64,000 bases of DNA from a bacterium (GCA_019751945.1 JAIEMT010000039.1:1-64000); one strand, 5' to 3'; positions 8,086 through 16,006 are shown, counted from the stretch's first letter. Numbers and translations are program-made. The notes: generated by a model not told the origin, from the letters alone.

Positions 8086-8685
8086 TTACCCACGATCCGG
8101 CATCGCTACAATCGCTTGCTGGAGCGGGGCGGGGAATTCGCAGGTTACGGAGTCGGCTGGGGCGGCTAGGCGGATGGCTTGGTTTCTGTAATCTATGGTG
8201 AAGACTTTGCGGGGGAGGTTGGTGCCTAGGACGTCACAGGTGGCCACCTTGGTGTCGGTGTAGTTAATTTGGGATTCGCGGGCGTTGCTTAAGTCTAGGG
8301 CGATGTTGCCGAAGGCACCTGGCTTGGAGACTGGGATGGAAATGCGGTAACCGGTAAGGGCTTCGGCGGTCTCTACGCGAGGATCTTGTTGTATTTCATT
8401 CTGGGTAAAGTGATAGGTCGGACAGACTTGGAGCTTGCCACTTGCGGGGCCCATGGTGAAAGTGCGTTCGACTAACTGCCTCTCTCTACAGCTCACCTCG
8501 CGGATGAGTTCTTTGAATTGCATGTCTCGGTAGGTTCCAGAAGTGCAGTCGCCGTCGTCACAGTGAGTTTTGATGTTCATGGTTCCTTGCAACGAAAGAT
8601 AGTAGGTGTTTTCGCAGCCGGAAGCCGTGAAAGCCAATGCACCGATTACCAACAGAGTCCGAATGTTTTTCATGGGGTCGGACAT
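8086..8685 (-). CDS. Putative lipoprotein of unknown function
   Basis: About 199 residues. A short basic start (MKNIR) and a hydrophobic run end in the lipobox TASGC, so a lipid-anchored envelope protein is likely. There are several further cysteines in the mature part (HCDDGDC, VSCRER, LQVCP). GGGGG sits about seven bases before the ATG at 8683-8685, giving the start MSDPMKN. The internal ATG at 8671-8673 would give a more usual signal peptide but has no ribosome site. It lies 25 bases behind the BamD-like gene in the same direction. Confidence 0.72.
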   Translation of the reverse strand: MSDPMKNIRTLLVIGALAFTASGCENTYYLSLQGTMNIKTHCDDGDCTSGTYRDMQFKELIREVSCRERQLVERTFTMGPASGKLQVCPTYHFTQNEIQQDPRVETAEALTGYRISIPVSKPGAFGNIALDLSNARESQINYTDTKVATCDVLGTNLPRKVFTIDYRNQAIRLAAPADSVTCEFPAPLQQAIVAMPDRG

Positions 8686-8710
8686 TACCCCCGTTGACAC
8701 TGCTAGTCAA

Positions 8711-9751
8711 CTACCGGTCGAAAGGGGGAGGGCCGGGGTCTTGAATCAGAAACTTGGGTTTACCCTTTGAAATTTCAGGGGTTTCTGGCGAATACACGGT
8801 TGCCAAGGGCTGGGTTGTGGTGGGAAGCGGATACTTCAATAATTCCGCGGTTTGAAGCGTCCATGGGCTGTTGGGGCAGACCTCCAGCAGGGTTTTCATG
8901 ACCTGATCTAACGTAACAGTTACGGCTACTTCGCGGGGTTTTTCTTCGCCTTCAAAATCTTTTAAAAATTGATGCGACGTTTTTTCCGTTACACCGAGCT
9001 TGTTGAAAGTCCGGGCTAGCATGGCAAGGCCTTCGGGGAGGGATTCGGCGCCTGGGTATTCCCAGGTCGCTGTGTAGAAGCGATGCCAGGCGGATTCGTA
9101 TTCTCCGCGCCTAAAATAATACCGGCCCACCATCATTTCTCGTTCGGCCAATCGATTGTACGCGTACTTCATCTGACCGCGGGCTTGGTCGGCAAACTTT
9201 CCTTCGGGATATTGATTGAGATAGGTGCGAAGCGCGCGCTGCGCTTTTTCCGCTTCGGGTTGGTCTTGCTCGGGGCCGGATGGCATCTGAAGTAAAAATG
9301 ATTCCCCGATGCTGTACAAAGCGTATTCATAACGTTCAGGATTTTTCTGATGACGAGAGATGTACTTCTTCGCTGCTGTGATGCTCTTGTCGTAGTCCTT
9401 CAGGGCGCGCAGAGAAAGGATGGCGTAATAGGACGCTTCTTCTGCGGCAATCGGCGCCATGCGGTCGTAAGCTTCTCCAATCGCGATGAACCATTGAGCG
9501 GCTTCGCAATATTTTTCGCGCTCATACAGTCCTTTCGCTATTTCCACGTTCTTCATTCCCACTTGGTGGGGGAAATCGATTGTGGTGTAGGGATCGCAAT
9601 CCACTTCGTGGTAGGTGGCGCCGCTTAATTTCGAACCGAGGGATTGGAAGGTGTCTTTGATTCCGAGAGTCTTTAAAATATCGAGTGCGAGTGCACGAGT
9701 GGGAGAAAGGAGGGCTGCCACGCTGAGAAGAATGAATAGGAATTTTTTCAT
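8711..9751 (-). CDS. BamD-like TPR outer-membrane assembly protein
   Basis: 346 residues with a signal peptide (FLFILLSVAALLSPTRALA). Several TPR-like helical repeats follow, for example GLYEREKYCEAAQWFIAIGE, then YALYSIGESFLL, AQRALRTYLNQYPEGKFADQ and YYFRRGEYESAWHRFYTAT. The phrase on a row of residues ending YP plus helical repeats is the BamD/YfiO pattern, the scaffold of the outer-membrane protein insertion machine. Unlike BamD there is no lipobox cysteine, so it may be a periplasmic paralogue such as a CpoB-like TPR protein. The porin gene lies upstream, separated by a strong terminator. Confidence 0.68.
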   Translation of the reverse strand: MKKFLFILLSVAALLSPTRALALDILKTLGIKDTFQSLGSKLSGATYHEVDCDPYTTIDFPHQVGMKNVEIAKGLYEREKYCEAAQWFIAIGEAYDRMAPIAAEEASYYAILSLRALKDYDKSITAAKKYISRHQKNPERYEYALYSIGESFLLQMPSGPEQDQPEAEKAQRALRTYLNQYPEGKFADQARGQMKYAYNRLAEREMMVGRYYFRRGEYESAWHRFYTATWEYPGAESLPEGLAMLARTFNKLGVTEKTSHQFLKDFEGEEKPREVAVTVTLDQVMKTLLEVCPNSPWTLQTAELLKYPLPTTTQPLATVYSPETPEISKGKPKFLIQDPGPPPFDR

Positions 9752-9774
9752 GACCGGCTCCTTTCTTTACGAAA

Positions 9775-9807
9775 GAGGGCCTCTTCTCGCGGGGAGAAGA
9801 GGCCCTC
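9775..9807 (-). terminator. Strong hairpin terminator behind the porin gene
   Basis: A perfect 14-bp stem (9775-9788 with 9794-9807) closes a 5-base loop. On the minus strand it follows the stop of the porin gene by about 20 bases and is trailed by TTTCGT. It separates the porin from the BamD-like gene. Confidence 0.75.
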
Positions 9808-9829
9808 GTCACAACGGCGAGAGAGGAAA

Positions 9830-10909
9830 TTAATTTTCCTTCTTGCTCGCTCCTTTACCGATGCTTCCCGAGACCGTCAGGCCGTACTGATTGTCAGACG
9901 GCATGCCTTCGTTCTCGACGCGAACGATGTTGGGCATGATCGAGAGATTCGTGCCGACGTAGCGACCGATCGGAATGCTGTAGCCCAACGTTGCACGTTG
10001 GTTGGTGCCCGTGGTTTCTCCACCCAAAGCTGCTAGAGCTTGGGTTTCGATCACGTTCCATTCGGCCACAACTTTGCCGGGGCCGAATGCTTTTGCGCCC
10101 CCTACAGTTGCGCCGTATTGCATTCCTTTGACGCCTTCAGAATAGCCGTGAAGGGCGAGGCCTTCTGCGTAGGCACTCCAGCTGCCGTCATCGTAGACGA
10201 CGCCGATGCTGCCGCGGCTGTCATTTCTGTCGGTACCATCCAGATTGTCCTTCTTGACGTTCATGGCGGATGCTTGAGCGGACCAAGCCTTGGTAAAGGC
10301 CTTGGTCAAGCGGATGGATCCGCCGGCGCCTTTACCTAGTTCGGTTTCGTCTTGTCTCGACGCGATTGCCGAGATTTCTGCTTTGTCGAACAGGTCAAAG
10401 ATGTTCTTGTTCAACGCAACAGTCATACCGATTGCACGTTCATAGTGACCGGCATCGTAGCTTGGGCTGTTGTTCGAGTACGGAAGAGCAGTGGCTTGCT
10501 GACCGAATGCTGCGAACTGTTTCCCGATCACGAGCACGACGGGCTGACCCGTTTCTTTGTCGAGAGCCACTTCGATGGTGGCTTCGCGAACTGCTTCAGC
10601 CATATCGAAAGTCTTGCTTTGTTCTACACCGTTGATGACCAACGGACGGTCAGCGTTCAAGACGACTTTTGCGCGAATGCGATCTGCGATCACTGCGCCT
10701 AGAGTCACTTGGGTTTCTTTCAACAGCAAGTTGTTCTTGTAGTCCCCTTGCTTGCTCTTGAAGTATTCCACGTTGTAGTTCAATCCAGCGTCCAACTGAA
10801 CGTTAGATTTTGCGGGATCAGCAGCGAATGCTACTGAGGTCAATTGCATACTGAGGGTAGCAATAAGAGCGTACGTTCCGAATCCGTGTTTACGGTTGTG
10901 TGCCTGCAT
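9830..10909 (-). CDS. LbtU-like outer-membrane beta-barrel protein (putative porin)
   Basis: 359 residues starting MQAHNRKHGFG with a signal peptide ending VAFAA. The body alternates polar and hydrophobic residues as in beta-barrel strands, with segments such as VQLDAGLNYNVEY, AKVVLNADRPLVI and VVLVIGKQFAAFGQQ. The arrangement resembles the LbtU family (outer-membrane protein first linked to legiobactin uptake in Legionella). AAAGGAAGG eight bases before the ATG at 10907-10909 favours this start over the upstream ATG at 10925-10927. It is expressed from a long, structured leader. The transported substrate is unknown. Confidence 0.7.
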   Translation of the reverse strand: MQAHNRKHGFGTYALIATLSMQLTSVAFAADPAKSNVQLDAGLNYNVEYFKSKQGDYKNNLLLKETQVTLGAVIADRIRAKVVLNADRPLVINGVEQSKTFDMAEAVREATIEVALDKETGQPVVLVIGKQFAAFGQQATALPYSNNSPSYDAGHYERAIGMTVALNKNIFDLFDKAEISAIASRQDETELGKGAGGSIRLTKAFTKAWSAQASAMNVKKDNLDGTDRNDSRGSIGVVYDDGSWSAYAEGLALHGYSEGVKGMQYGATVGGAKAFGPGKVVAEWNVIETQALAALGGETTGTNQRATLGYSIPIGRYVGTNLSIMPNIVRVENEGMPSDNQYGLTVSGSIGKGASKKEN

Positions 10910-10937
10910 AACGAACCTTCCTTTCATTCATAAGTGA

Positions 10938-10993
10938 TCGAACAAAAAGCGCGGTTCATGAGGTTGCTAATCAGGAGCCGCTTTTCTGTTCGA
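10938..10993 (-). promoter_or_regulatory. Leader hairpin upstream of the porin start
   Basis: TCGAACAAAAAGCG (10938-10951) pairs with CGCTTTTCTGTTCGA (10979-10993) over 14 base pairs with one bulged G and a 27-base loop. It would form in the 5' untranslated region of the porin mRNA, ending about 29 bases before the ATG. It may stabilise the message or regulate it. Confidence 0.5.
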
Positions 10994-11012
10994 CCGTTCG
11001 TTTGTTGAGGCG

Positions 11013-11041
11013 TAGATAAAACGGATAGCTTGTTGCGTCAA
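11013..11041 (-). promoter_or_regulatory. Possible porin promoter
   Basis: On the minus strand TTGACG (11036-11041) is followed after 17 bases by TATCTA (11013-11018). The -35 matches 5 of 6 positions and the -10 only 3 of 6. It would give a leader of about 95 bases. Confidence 0.35.
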
Positions 11042-11159
11042 TATTTTTTCATTATTTTATATTTAATAAATCAGCAAATTATTAAAACCAGATGGGTTGG
11101 GTATTATTGAATTTTATCTGTGTAATAAATTAGTGCTGCAGGAATTATTGAGCAAAATA

Positions 11160-11196
11160 AAAAGGCCGAAGGCTCTTCGTGAGCTCTCGGCCTTTT
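11160..11196 (-). terminator. Terminator behind the 11227-11649 gene
   Basis: AAAAGGCCGA (11160-11169) pairs with TCGGCCTTTT (11187-11196), with an inner GCTC/GAGC stem. The symmetric A and T runs would allow termination from either side. It lies 30 bases downstream of the stop at 11227. Confidence 0.72.
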
Positions 11197-11226
11197 ACTT
11201 TTCTAAACAGGTGTCAAACTGGCTTC

Positions 11227-11649
11227 TTAGTTTTTTTCGAGATGACAGTTAAATCCGAAGCCCGTGTTGATGCATTCGAACACGCTGAAGCCGATTGATC
11301 TCTGATCTGCGCCGCCCATACGAATGCGAAGCAGGCTCAAGATGTTCATGAAGTCCATCGCGTCTTGTCCCTCCACTCGATACATCTGGAAGCTGGGAGC
11401 AAAACGATTGTTGAACTCACAGTAAGCAGGAATGTAGCGACGGCCGACGTTAGAGGGGCCGTAGCAGGTAAAATTCTGCAAACTGATTTGAGTCATTCTG
11501 CGTCCTTGATAAGGCCACACGCGAAGATCTCTTTGTAAACTATCCACCAAGTTTTGAGCATCACCCCCGCGTAAATCGTAAGGTTGTCCTGCTTCTGCGG
11601 TTGAGAATGCAGCAAACACTAATGCAATACTGAGTATGTATTTTGTCAT
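11227..11649 (-). CDS. Small secreted protein of unknown function
   Basis: 140 residues with a signal peptide (ILSIALVFAAFSTAEA, cleavage after AEA). The mature protein of about 120 residues has cysteines in NFTCYGP, AYCEFN, FECIN and FNCHLEKN, suggesting disulfides in the periplasm or medium. GAGGGG precedes the ATG at 11647-11649. No known domain is recognised. It has its own terminator and is followed upstream by a gap of 64 bases to the methyltransferase-like gene. Confidence 0.72.
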   Translation of the reverse strand: MTKYILSIALVFAAFSTAEAGQPYDLRGGDAQNLVDSLQRDLRVWPYQGRRMTQISLQNFTCYGPSNVGRRYIPAYCEFNNRFAPSFQMYRVEGQDAMDFMNILSLLRIRMGGADQRSIGFSVFECINTGFGFNCHLEKN

Positions 11650-11713
11650 ATGAAATTCCCCTCTTGGAGGGGGGATTTAGCGAGAGGTACTCAGATCGTC
11701 AATGCAAGCCGCG

Positions 11714-12616
11714 TTAATTGATGTACTCGTAGTAACACTGTGGGTTAGGTGTTCCCTCAGTGACAGGGTCCACGTGAATAAGTCGAATGGCAGGGCCGCT
11801 CACGGGCTCATTTGTACGTTCAAGAATAGTGATGTGCCCCTCCGCTCTCAACACACGGAAGCCTTTTAGTTTGCGCACATATTCTTTAAATGGATGTGCT
11901 TTGCCATTTTTGTCTAAAATCCAAAATTTTTGATGGGCAATGTAGGCCCGGCCGCCAGGTACCAGAATATCTCCATAGAGTTTATAAAGTTCTTCTGGAT
12001 TCATCAAATACTGTCGGTCATACGCCTTTGCGGCAAGCGTATCTGTGAGGACTTTTGCTTTGCCTAGTTTGAGGTCTTGAACGCGTCCTTCTAAATAACG
12101 AAATGGAACTTTCGTATTCTTTTCAAATGAGGTGAGTGTTTCGATTCCATCGGGTCCAATTGTTTTTGCATCAGGTGGTCGGTGGACCGCAACTGAAGTG
12201 AGCTGTGGGAAACTGTCGTAGTTTCTTGTGCCACGTCTAAAAAAATCTGAAGGAAAGTAGGTTCGGTGGACAAGTGCTGCTCCGGCACCAACATCGATCC
12301 ATTGATCCTCTTTTGTGAGCGTGCCCAAAAAGTTAGAGAGAAGTTTTCCATACATGTTTTGAATTTGGTCGTAGTCTCTTCCCACTTCAAAAAGATTTCC
12401 CTCCACTTCAGCCTCCATTCGGTTGAGGGCTGCTTGAATTTCTACTGCGTTTTGTCTACGGGTACGGAATGGAATCAGGTCATGGAAGAATTCAATGCAA
12501 CGTACCTTCCAGGAGGGAATTAACGTTTCCGTGTTTTCGGCTGAAGATTCGTGAATGCAGAGCAATACACTCAGCACCACAATCAATAGAGTTTGTGAAA
12601 TTCTAGACGCACCCAT
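11714..12616 (-). CDS. Exported SAM-methyltransferase-like protein
   Basis: 300 residues. The N-terminus is a signal peptide (ISQTLLIVVLSVLLCIHESSA). The mature part contains DQWIDVGAGAALVHRTYF, which fits motif I of class I SAM methyltransferases (VDVGAGxG), and later ILVPGGRAYIAHQ, which fits the post-motif III strand. Exported methyltransferase folds are unusual since SAM is cytoplasmic. The domain may be non-catalytic, or the hydrophobic start may be an anchor facing inward. Catalytic competence cannot be judged. The ATG at 12614-12616 has only a weak ribosome site. Confidence 0.6.
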   Translation of the reverse strand: MGASRISQTLLIVVLSVLLCIHESSAENTETLIPSWKVRCIEFFHDLIPFRTRRQNAVEIQAALNRMEAEVEGNLFEVGRDYDQIQNMYGKLLSNFLGTLTKEDQWIDVGAGAALVHRTYFPSDFFRRGTRNYDSFPQLTSVAVHRPPDAKTIGPDGIETLTSFEKNTKVPFRYLEGRVQDLKLGKAKVLTDTLAAKAYDRQYLMNPEELYKLYGDILVPGGRAYIAHQKFWILDKNGKAHPFKEYVRKLKGFRVLRAEGHITILERTNEPVSGPAIRLIHVDPVTEGTPNPQCYYEYIN

Positions 12617-12729
12617 TCACTTATGGATCGGAATTTTCCGCGATTTAATAGACATAAATTGTGAATTAACGCGGAGCATATTTGAAAAAAAATCATAGTG
12701 CTTTTCGAGAACGTTGGTAGAACGGAAGA

Positions 12730-13650
12730 ATGAAAAAGACGACGATCTTATGGGCTTTGATGGCGGGTACTCAGGCTTGGGCAGCAGCTCCGACGCCCGA
12801 TCAAATTCGGACAGCGGTGGAAGCGCTCAATTCTTGCGACAGCTTCATTCGCTATGATGATGAGTACGCGTATACGGGATTCAAGAACGGTAGAATCATT
12901 CTTCGAAGCGTTGCGGACCCCACTCAGGTGCGCGGATTTTCGCTGCGGGCTGCCCCGGTGGACGTGATTCGCCGGGGAGATCAGCTCTACGTTCTTACAA
13001 CAAGCAATATTGAACAGTGGGATCTGACGACTTCTAGGCAAGTCGGGATGTATCCCACCTTTACGTGGGGACATGGGGGTCCTGCTTCTCAACCCACGGG
13101 AATGGTTTTCTACAAAAATAAATTGGTCATTTCCCATGGCCGTTTGGGTGTGACTGTTTTTGATCTCGTCTCGAAAAAAGTTGTCCGCCAAGCAGAGTTA
13201 GTTTCGGCGCAGCTACCGCTGGAGTCGATGGCTATGGCGATCACGTCTCAAGGTTCAAAAGCTTACATTGCGCTCGATTCCTACACGCTGGTTCGCGGTG
13301 GGACGTCTCCTTTTAAAGGAGTGGTACTTTTTAATATGGACACCTTGCAGGTGGAAGCGGAGCTCACAGGTCTCGATCCTGGCGTCAATATGGTACTGAG
13401 CGATTCAAAAAATCTGATCGTGGGCTATTGGGGACTTCCCATTTGGAAATATGATTTATCGAAGGTGCGCGCTTTGAGTATGCCGAATCCAGAAAAGCGA
13501 GTTTGGTCGTGGCCGGAAGATGGTTTCCTGAAAGGAACTCCTACGATCGACGCGAAATATTATTACAGTTGTTTTCAGCCCGTAGTAGGCGGGAAGACGC
13601 AGCCTTCGGCGGCACGAGCTTGGCAGCGTACGGTGCTCGATCTCGACTAG
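12730..13650 (+). CDS. Exported beta-propeller-like protein
   Basis: 306 residues with signal peptide (ILWALMAGTQAWAA). The mature part shows repeating strand patterns (GRIILRSVADPTQVRGFSL, GDQLYVLTTSNIEQWDLTT, KLVISHGRLGVTVFDLVSK, AYIALDSYTLV), typical of a WD40/YVTN-like propeller. No catalytic motif is visible, so a binding or scaffolding role outside the cytoplasm is likely. Its last four bases overlap the convergent phosphotransferase-like gene. Confidence 0.68.
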   Translation: MKKTTILWALMAGTQAWAAAPTPDQIRTAVEALNSCDSFIRYDDEYAYTGFKNGRIILRSVADPTQVRGFSLRAAPVDVIRRGDQLYVLTTSNIEQWDLTTSRQVGMYPTFTWGHGGPASQPTGMVFYKNKLVISHGRLGVTVFDLVSKKVVRQAELVSAQLPLESMAMAITSQGSKAYIALDSYTLVRGGTSPFKGVVLFNMDTLQVEAELTGLDPGVNMVLSDSKNLIVGYWGLPIWKYDLSKVRALSMPNPEKRVWSWPEDGFLKGTPTIDAKYYYSCFQPVVGGKTQPSAARAWQRTVLDLD

Positions 13651-14531
13651 ATCGGAAGAACGAGATTTTCTAATTCTTCAAAGCTACCAACCCGGTTCAT
13701 CCAATCGGGAATGCGGATTTGCGATTTTAAATCGCTATAGCGATGCAAGATGCTCAGGGCGAGCACGCGCTTCCGAATCTGGGAATCGAGTGAAATTCCA
13801 TAGCCCTCAAACAAGCTTCGAATGAGTTTGGGATTTCCTTCTCCGAGAAACGTGCATGGCCCGACTAGGTCATATTCCGGGTGGCCGATCAGCACGTCTC
13901 CGAAATCAATCATCGCTCGAATTTTTCCGGAGGCGTCTACGAGTAAATTAAAGGGCGTATATTCCCCTGTGAGAATGACAGAAGATTTTTTAGGCAGAGT
14001 GAAACCTTCAAGGTAGCTTTCTACCGAGTTGAGAAACCATTTCGGCATTTCCAGCTTTTCGTGGCGAGATCGGCAATTCTGAATTTGTTTTTTCAAAAGC
14101 TCTGACCAGTTGGGCGCAAGATCCGATAGGGAACCCACCGGAATTTGATGAGCCTCAGCCATGAGAGCTCCAATCTGATTCAAAGTCTGGGCTTTGGCTA
14201 TTAAATCGAGTTTGGGCCAGACTACTTCCAAAGATTCTCCTGGGAGCTGGGTCATCAAAACATAAGTTTCTCCGCTCGGAAGTTTTCCCTCGGCGAGAAG
14301 CTTTGGAATGGGAACAGAGAGGGTGTGGATCTCGAGGTGTTTCAATGCGCGTCTCTCGCTCTCCCATTGGTGGCGATGCAGGTCTGGAAAAATTTTGACT
14401 ATCGTTTTTCCGTCGGCAGACGCTACCCAGTTGGATCCGTTCGTATAAGGAGTGAGCTTCGACGCAACAATATTGTGTTGTCTGCAAATTTCTTGTGCAA
14501 TCGGGATCCATTTCTCCGGCGGAAGCTTCAT
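13647..14531 (-). CDS. Aminoglycoside phosphotransferase-family (APH/ChoK) kinase
   Basis: 294 residues. LTGEYTPFNLLVD is a variant of the catalytic HGDxxxxN loop of APH/choline-kinase-like proteins, and AMIDFGDVLIGHPEYDL matches the metal-binding IDF/WxxxxxG(P)xxDL motif. The usual catalytic Asp position reads TGEYTPFN instead of HGDLHPGN, so activity is uncertain. It would phosphorylate a small hydroxyl-bearing metabolite. This is no evidence of antibiotic resistance. The ATG at 14529-14531 with AGGA upstream is preferred over a TTG at 14546. Confidence 0.75.
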   Translation of the reverse strand: MKLPPEKWIPIAQEICRQHNIVASKLTPYTNGSNWVASADGKTIVKIFPDLHRHQWESERRALKHLEIHTLSVPIPKLLAEGKLPSGETYVLMTQLPGESLEVVWPKLDLIAKAQTLNQIGALMAEAHQIPVGSLSDLAPNWSELLKKQIQNCRSRHEKLEMPKWFLNSVESYLEGFTLPKKSSVILTGEYTPFNLLVDASGKIRAMIDFGDVLIGHPEYDLVGPCTFLGEGNPKLIRSLFEGYGISLDSQIRKRVLALSILHRYSDLKSQIRIPDWMNRVGSFEELENLVLPI

Positions 14532-14707
14532 GTTCCTAAGATACAATAAGGTTTCAGAAAAAGGGGTGCGTTATTGTGAGAACTACGATCCAGGAGACCG
14601 ATTTCTAGCTCGCCAAGATTGGAGGGAATTACCTGTTGATCTCGGGCGTAACCGGAGGTCGCTACCGATGTAAATGTCATCAAGGATCACACCGTTCGAA
14701 GTGAATA

Positions 14708-15097
14708 TTAGAGATCGCACTGAGCTTCATCTAAAGCCATCGGATTGGGCGATTCATTTGCGGTACGTAGCGCAAGTTCAGCACCATTGCCTTTGGCCCA
14801 GAGAGTGTAATCGTTGCCTCTCAGTCCATCTGGCTTCTGTCTGCAGCGGTCATTCAATTTCTTGTAGCAGTTACACCATACTTTTCGAACGAGCTTTTCA
14901 GCTTCTACTTTTGCTGTTTCGGAGGTCCTTCCACTGTCCAACAGGAGCAGTTGCTTATTGTACTGGTTCTTATACTCAGAAATAGTTTGGCGATCTTTTT
15001 CAGAATATCCACGTTCCTTAAATTCTTTCTCAAGAGCCATGCTGGCGCAGCCGGAAACAAGTAAAACAGTGAGGACGAGAAGACGGGTGTTTTTCAT
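14708..15097 (-). CDS. Putative lipoprotein of unknown function
   Basis: 129 residues starting MKNTRLLVLTVLLVSGCASM, a signal peptide with lipobox VSGC. The mature part is highly charged (ALEKEFKERGYSEKDRQTIS) with a cysteine cluster WCNCYKKLNDRCRQ and ends QCDL. The frame extends upstream to 15229, but the signal peptide fixes the start at the ATG 15095-15097. No function is recognised. It lies downstream of the hairpin-rich stretch next to the tRNA gene. Confidence 0.7.
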   Translation of the reverse strand: MKNTRLLVLTVLLVSGCASMALEKEFKERGYSEKDRQTISEYKNQYNKQLLLLDSGRTSETAKVEAEKLVRKVWCNCYKKLNDRCRQKPDGLRGNDYTLWAKGNGAELALRTANESPNPMALDEAQCDL

Positions 15098-15187
15098 AGT
15101 GAACAGTTTTCCAGAGTCAGGGAAAAAGCACAAGAGAACTAAGCTCTCAGGGATTCGCCTTCCGGTCTCCACTTGGGGTTGCTCACT

Positions 15188-15228
15188 AAAATTTGCATCC
15201 TGCAAATTTTGGGTGCATTTAGCACCCA
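15188..15228. repeat. Two adjacent short palindromes
   Basis: AAAATTTGCA (15188-15197) pairs with TGCAAATTTT (15201-15210) over a 3-base loop. Immediately after, TGGGTGC (15210-15216) pairs with GCACCCA (15222-15228). Both are perfect. They look like REP/BIME-type intergenic palindromes. Confidence 0.6.
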
Positions 15229-15272
15229 CGTTGCGCTACCCATTTTTTCGCTTCCCGCTCAAAAATCCGCCT

Positions 15273-15330
15273 TTCGAATCCCTTCGTAAGGCACGAACCG
15301 CTCCGCGGTTCATCACTGTCGAGTCCGCCA
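15273..15330 (+). pseudogene. Split remnant of the 3' end of tRNA-Arg
   Basis: TTCGAATCCCTTCG (15273-15286) equals the T-loop and 3' T-stem of the nearby tRNA-Arg. After a 32-base insert, TCGAGTCCGCCA (15319-15330) equals its acceptor end with CCA. The insert itself holds a 7-bp hairpin (GAACCGC at 15295-15301, GCGGTTC at 15305-15311). The remnant is in the opposite orientation to the intact tRNA. Confidence 0.5.
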
Positions 15331-15464
15331 TCTCTCTCCCCTAAATTTCTTTCCCAAAAACTGAGACATAAAAAGCCGACCACGATGGGAGGCTTGGAGC
15401 ATGGATGCTCGCCTGGCTCAGTCTTTTGGGAAAGAAATTTAGGGGAGAGAGATGGCGGACTCGA
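15319..15464. repeat. 41-bp perfect inverted repeat overlapping the tRNA-Arg 3' end
   Basis: Bases 15319-15359 are the exact reverse complement of 15424-15464. The match continues as CTGAG/CTCAG after a one-base bulge. The right arm comprises the last 12 bases of the tRNA gene (with CCA) and its downstream flank. The 50-60-base centre holds another 6-bp hairpin (GAGCAT at 15397-15402, ATGCTC at 15405-15410). Confidence 0.85.
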
Positions 15465-15530
15465 AGGGATTCGAACCCCTGACCTTCGCATCCGTAGTGC
15501 GACGCTCTAATCCAACTGAGCTACGAGTCC
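15453..15530 (-). tRNA. tRNA-Arg (anticodon ACG)
   Basis: The minus strand folds into a complete cloverleaf: acceptor GGACTCG/CGAGTCC, D-arm GCTC/GAGC, anticodon stem TCGCA/TGCGA around CTACGGA (anticodon ACG, read as ICG after deamination), T-arm with TTCGAAT, and an encoded CCA end at 15453-15455. It is the only tRNA found. It decodes CGU/CGC/CGA arginine codons. Confidence 0.95.
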
Positions 15531-15598
15531 TTGCCAAATGGTGTGGATAACCGAACAAACAGATACATTATCCCTGGTGTGGGCGCAACATCGATTTC

Positions 15599-16006
15599 TT
15601 AGAGAGGCTGGTTCTCCCAGATGCAATACATCAGCAGGCCATTAATAGAATCCAGATACTTGCTTAAGTCCGCATGAACAGCCTTGGAGAGGGCTTCTGG
15701 CTGAACTTGAAGGTCTTCGGGTTTTTGGGCTCGGGCAATGATCCACCAATGGTCATCGGACTCTCCACCGGCGATGAGGCGGGCACGGGCGAAATGATTG
15801 TTGTCCTGTAATTCGGTGAGGACTGTTTTGACCTGGCCAAAGTCCGCCGGACGACGAAACTTTAAGAGGAAGGTGCCCTTTTCAGCCAAGCGAAAAGAAG
15901 ACCAACAATTCGGTGGTTCGTATTCGGCCCCGTCCGAATCTTCCCAAGCAAAAGCTGGGAAACTGAGTGTGAAAGCGATCAACCCGGCTAGAAAAATTTG
16001 AGGCAT
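15599..16006 (-). CDS. Small secreted protein of unknown function
   Basis: 135 residues with signal peptide (IFLAGLIAFTLSFPAFA). The mature part contains two cysteines (PPNCWSSF near its start, MYCIWE near its end) that could pair. GGAGGGG precedes the ATG at 16004-16006, a strong ribosome site. No domain is recognised. It is in the same direction as the P-type ATPase upstream, 42 bases away, so it might be the last gene of that transcript. Confidence 0.7.
   Translation of the reverse strand: MPQIFLAGLIAFTLSFPAFAWEDSDGAEYEPPNCWSSFRLAEKGTFLLKFRRPADFGQVKTVLTELQDNNHFARARLIAGGESDDHWWIIARAQKPEDLQVQPEALSKAVHADLSKYLDSINGLLMYCIWENQPL

Larger units (their letters stand above)
10910..11226. other. Gene-free leader and promoter region of the porin gene
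   Basis: No gene is seen. From right to left it holds the terminator of the gene at 11227-11649, an AT-rich block (about 11040-11160), a promoter and a leader hairpin for the porin. Confidence 0.6.
15098..15452. other. Gene-free, hairpin-rich stretch beside tRNA-Arg
   Basis: No gene is supported. It contains, from left to right, a 10-bp hairpin (15188-15210), a 7-bp hairpin (15210-15228), a fragment of tRNA sequence split by a hairpin insert (15273-15330), and the left arm, loop and part of the right arm of a 41-bp perfect inverted repeat. Confidence 0.65.

Noticed and set aside
14566-14673. Small frame of 35 codons starting with GTG in the gap after the phosphotransferase-like gene
   Set aside because: The only GGGG lies directly against the start codon, and there is no signal or motif. 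Too weak to call.
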